From NCBI RefSeq assembly GCF_016907715.1, contig NZ_JAFBCM010000001.1:7851420-7915419 (forward strand): a stretch of 64,000 nt of DNA, written 5' to 3'. Position 1 is the first letter of the stretch, and each line of letters starts with the position of its first letter. Positions 61,896-64,000 of the stretch are shown here, one piece after another. Origin of the DNA: Tenggerimyces flavus. GTDB lineage: Bacteria; Actinomycetota; Actinomycetes; Propionibacteriales; Actinopolymorphaceae. The notes under the pieces were generated by a model. That model ran no database searches, was not told the DNA's origin, and saw only the letters and a list, made by a program, of their open reading frames with translations. A program made the translations under genes and the position numbers.

Positions 61896-62760
61896 CAACC
61901 GGCTCGCGGTCCGCAAGACCTACAAGCTGTACGTCGGCGGGGCGTTCCCCCGCAGCGAGTCCGGCCGGAGCTACGTGGTGAACGACGCTCGCGGGGCCTT
62001 CCTCGCCAATGCGGCATTGGCGTCCCGCAAGGACGCGCGCGACGCGGTCGTGGCGGCGCGGAAGGCGTGGCCGGGCTGGACCGGCAAGACCGCGTACAAC
62101 CGCGGCCAGGTCGTCTACCGGATCGCGGAGATGCTCGAGGGCCGGCGCTCGCAGTTCGTCGACGAGGTCGCGGCCGGCGAGGGTTCGTCGCGGGCGAAGG
62201 CTGAACGTTCCGTCGACGAGGCGATCGATCGGCTGGTCTGGTACGCGGGCTGGGCGGACAAGATCGGGCAGGTGGTCGGCTCGACCAACCCGGTCGCCGG
62301 CCCGTACTTCGACTTCTCGGTGCCCGAGTCGACCGGTGTCGTCGCGGTCGTCGCGCCGCAGGACTCCAGCCTGCTGGGGCTGATCTCCGTCGTGGCGCCG
62401 GCGATCGTGACCGGCAACACCGTTGTCGTCCTCGCCGCCGAGGAACGCCCGCTGCCGGCGATCACGCTCGGCGAGGTGCTCGCGACCAGCGACCTGCCGG
62501 GCGGCGTGGTCAACATCCTCACCGGCCGGGTGGCCGAGGTCGCGCCCTGGCTCGCCGGGCACATGGACGTGAACGCGATCGACCTCGTCGGCGTCGCCGA
62601 TGCCGAACTGGGCAAGGAGCTCGAGCTCGCGGCGGCCGAGAACCTCAAGCGCGTGCTTCGCGTCCCCGACAAGGCACCGGACTGGTCCGCCGACCCGGGC
62701 ATCGGCCGGCTGACCGCGTACCTCGAGACGAAGACGGTCTGGCACCCGATAGGCATCTAG
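61882..62760 (+). CDS. Non-catalytic aldehyde dehydrogenase-like protein (ALDH16-like second half)
   Basis: Protein of 292 residues homologous to the NAD-binding part of ALDHs (YKLYVGGAFPRSESGRSY, RLVWYAGWADKIGQVVGST) but lacking catalysis. The PWNFP loop is APQDSS, FTGS is replaced by DLVGVADAELG, and the protein ends with YLETKTVWHPIGI before the region that would carry Cys. Only a TTG start (61882) precedes the homology and overlaps the catalytic ALDH gene. The two proteins together (479 + 292 residues) match the length and order of the single-chain ALDH16 family, whose second domain is inactive. Confidence 0.8.
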   Translation: MPSTDNRLAVRKTYKLYVGGAFPRSESGRSYVVNDARGAFLANAALASRKDARDAVVAARKAWPGWTGKTAYNRGQVVYRIAEMLEGRRSQFVDEVAAGEGSSRAKAERSVDEAIDRLVWYAGWADKIGQVVGSTNPVAGPYFDFSVPESTGVVAVVAPQDSSLLGLISVVAPAIVTGNTVVVLAAEERPLPAITLGEVLATSDLPGGVVNILTGRVAEVAPWLAGHMDVNAIDLVGVADAELGKELELAAAENLKRVLRVPDKAPDWSADPGIGRLTAYLETKTVWHPIGI

Positions 62761-62801
62761 CCAGCCAGCCAGCCAGCTAGCTCCGTCCGGTCCGGCACCT
62801 T

Positions 62802-62886
62802 GGGCCAATGATCATGTTTACATGATCATTGGCCCCTTTGCGTGGGGTGTACGCCAGGTAGAGGGGCCACTGGCCGTGTGAGGCGA
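62802..62886. repeat. Repeat family D, copy 3 (diverged)
   Basis: Palindrome GGGCCAATGATCATG-TTTA-CATGATCATTGGCCC (62802-62835), where the outer GGCC replaces the AAAT/TGCC bases of other copies and pairing is kept, then a diverged tail with CGTGGGGTGTACGCCAGG and GGCCCCT/AGAGGGGCC. It follows the ALDH pair and precedes a gene on the same strand, the only family D copy not between converging genes. A short CCAG repeat is at 62761-62777. Confidence 0.75.
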
Positions 62887-62954
62887 CCACCTGCAGCCCA
62901 CGCCGTCCGGCGCCAACGTCCAGGCGGGCGGGGCGGGTGGCTAGGCTTCGGTGG

Positions 62955-64000
62955 GTGACAACGACCTTCGTCAACGAGCCGATCGTGCCGGTGGAGCTGA
63001 AGCTGCCGACGGGCACCGTGATGACCCTGTACCAGCCGGGCTGGCAGGCCGTCGACGACGGATCGGCCGCGTTCTTGGGCAAGGAAGGCAAGGTCTTCGC
63101 GTTCCCGGACCTGAGCACGCTGTCCCGGTTCGTGAAGTCCGACGCCGAGCACGACCTCACGGCGAGCCCGTACCTGTCCGGGGTGCAGGACTGGGACATC
63201 GACAAGTACGCCGAGGAACTGTGCGCGTACGACCTCAGTGCCCCGCCGGAGCTCGCGGACGGTCACCTCGAGGAGGAGGAGCAGGCGTCGCTCGGCTCGA
63301 CGCTGGCGCTGCTGCTCGACCTGCTCGACTACCAGGACATCCAGGATGAGCACGCCGACGCGTTGCGCGACGACCACGAGGTCGAGCACCTGGCGGCCGG
63401 TGAGCAGGCCGGCGGCCTGTTCAGCACCGAGAAGCGGCGGCAGCACGTCGTCGACCTGATGGGCGCGCACTGGGTGTGGTGCGTGAACGCGGTGACCAAG
63501 GGCATCGAGCAGGTGGACACCAGCTCGCTGCCGGGCTCGGCCGCGGCCTCGGGTTCGGGCGACAGCACCCCGATCGAGGACATCGTCGACGCGGTGACGG
63601 TGTGGTTCGCGTTCTCCGAGCAGGGTGCGTACACGCTGCGGACGACCACGTTGCACGAGGGCCGGCCGAACTACCTCGGCCGTTACTCCAGCGGCTCGAT
63701 GTCGCTGCTCGCCGCGACCGACGTCGACACGCTGCGCTCGGAGCTGGGTTCGGGGAAGGCGGGCACGCTGCCGGGCGTACGCCTGCCCGACGTGGACACG
63801 CGCCCGGACCTCTCGCTGACGCCGGCGGACGACTTCATCTTCGACCTGGTGGAGATCGCCGACTCGATCAGCCCGGCGCTGTCGGTCGAGCAGGCCGACC
63901 GCCTGGTGACCGCGTGGTCGGAGCTGTCCCGCCTCACCGCCTGGGGCAAGTGGGCCGACGTGGCCGCGCTGCTGGGTACGGAGTCGCCGGTCGGCCGGTT
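62955..64000 (+). CDS. Hypothetical protein (3'-truncated by window edge)
   Basis: Open frame of 348 codons from GTG 62955 that runs off the right edge. The product begins VTTTFVNEPIVPVELKLPTG, then has GWQAVDDGSAAFLGKEGKVF and FPDLSTLSRFVKS, acidic helical stretches (ADGHLEEEEQASLGSTLAL), and KRRQHVVDLMGAHWVW. No transmembrane segment, signal peptide or known enzyme motif is visible. Codon usage is normal for the window. Resembles conserved actinobacterial proteins of unknown function; it lies downstream of the ALDH pair on the same strand. Confidence 0.7.
   Translation, partial: MTTTFVNEPIVPVELKLPTGTVMTLYQPGWQAVDDGSAAFLGKEGKVFAFPDLSTLSRFVKSDAEHDLTASPYLSGVQDWDIDKYAEELCAYDLSAPPELADGHLEEEEQASLGSTLALLLDLLDYQDIQDEHADALRDDHEVEHLAAGEQAGGLFSTEKRRQHVVDLMGAHWVWCVNAVTKGIEQVDTSSLPGSAAASGSGDSTPIEDIVDAVTVWFAFSEQGAYTLRTTTLHEGRPNYLGRYSSGSMSLLAATDVDTLRSELGSGKAGTLPGVRLPDVDTRPDLSLTPADDFIFDLVEIADSISPALSVEQADRLVTAWSELSRLTAWGKWADVAALLGTESPVGR

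Noticed and set aside
62761-62777. CCAG tetranucleotide repeat
   Set aside because: Only about four units; too short to call more than local low complexity.

Overview
The window is about 70% GC chromosomal DNA from a mycelial or soil-type actinobacterium. Pointers are the extreme GC third-position bias, frequent GTG starts, an acyl-CoA carboxylase epsilon subunit, SARP/BTAD and LAL-LuxR regulators, a SigE-family sigma factor, large secreted S8 peptidases and many glycoside hydrolases. Gene content suggests a Propionibacteriales-type saprophyte (Kribbella/Actinopolymorphaceae-like), but that placement is a guess. No tRNA, rRNA, CRISPR array, transposase or prophage gene was seen. It reads as ordinary chromosome.

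Backbone. Scattered along the window, in order, are pccB (cut by the left edge), the epsilon subunit gene, maf, the biotinylated acyl-CoA carboxylase alpha gene, lpdA, a gamma-glutamylcyclotransferase-like gene, deoD (PNP), a pmmB-type phosphomutase, deoC, and two aldehyde dehydrogenase genes. Much of this order is known from other actinobacteria (in M. tuberculosis accD5-accE5-maf-accA3 and, a little further on, lpdA-deoD-pmmB). Here the block is spread over more than 60 kb by accessory genes.

Layout. 1-3.4 kb: pccB, pccE, DUF885 protein. 3.9-7.7 kb: galactonate dehydratase and a cobalamin-riboswitch-controlled metE. 7.8-11.4 kb: aldo/keto reductase, PhyH dioxygenase, AraC regulator, maf. 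11.5-18.2 kb: ADP-ribosylglycohydrolase-like protein, then a four-gene minus-strand sugar operon (isomerase, FAH hydrolase, SDR, GH36 alpha-galactosidase). 18.5-22.5 kb: HTH_67 protein and a LiuR-like acyl-CoA catabolic cluster with a visible operator. 22.7-30.8 kb: WYL regulator, PCD-VOC fusion, methyltransferase, a Doc-type toxin-antitoxin pair translationally coupled to the carboxylase alpha gene, GH3 glucosidase, membrane protein. 31-41 kb: giant S8 peptidase, tyrosine phosphatase, LysR/EamA pair, Gly-Asp-tailed protein, tandem acetyltransferases with a gene-conversion tract, GH15-like enzyme. 41.4-47.2 kb: lpdA, cyclotransferase, truncated SARP, LAL regulator. 47.4-62.8 kb: a second giant S8 peptidase, then the purine deoxynucleoside catabolic set (PNP, phosphomutase, DeoC, ALDH pair) interleaved with VOC, AKR, LysR, PH-domain and sigma-factor genes. 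The last gene is cut by the right edge.

The most unusual aspect is extragenic. Every convergent gene junction with real space between the genes holds a structured palindromic element. These fall into at least four repeat families (A to D below). One family shows compensatory changes in its stems, one exists with and without an internal hairpin, and one can fold into two mutually exclusive hairpins. A separate inverted-repeat element lies at 30904-31072.
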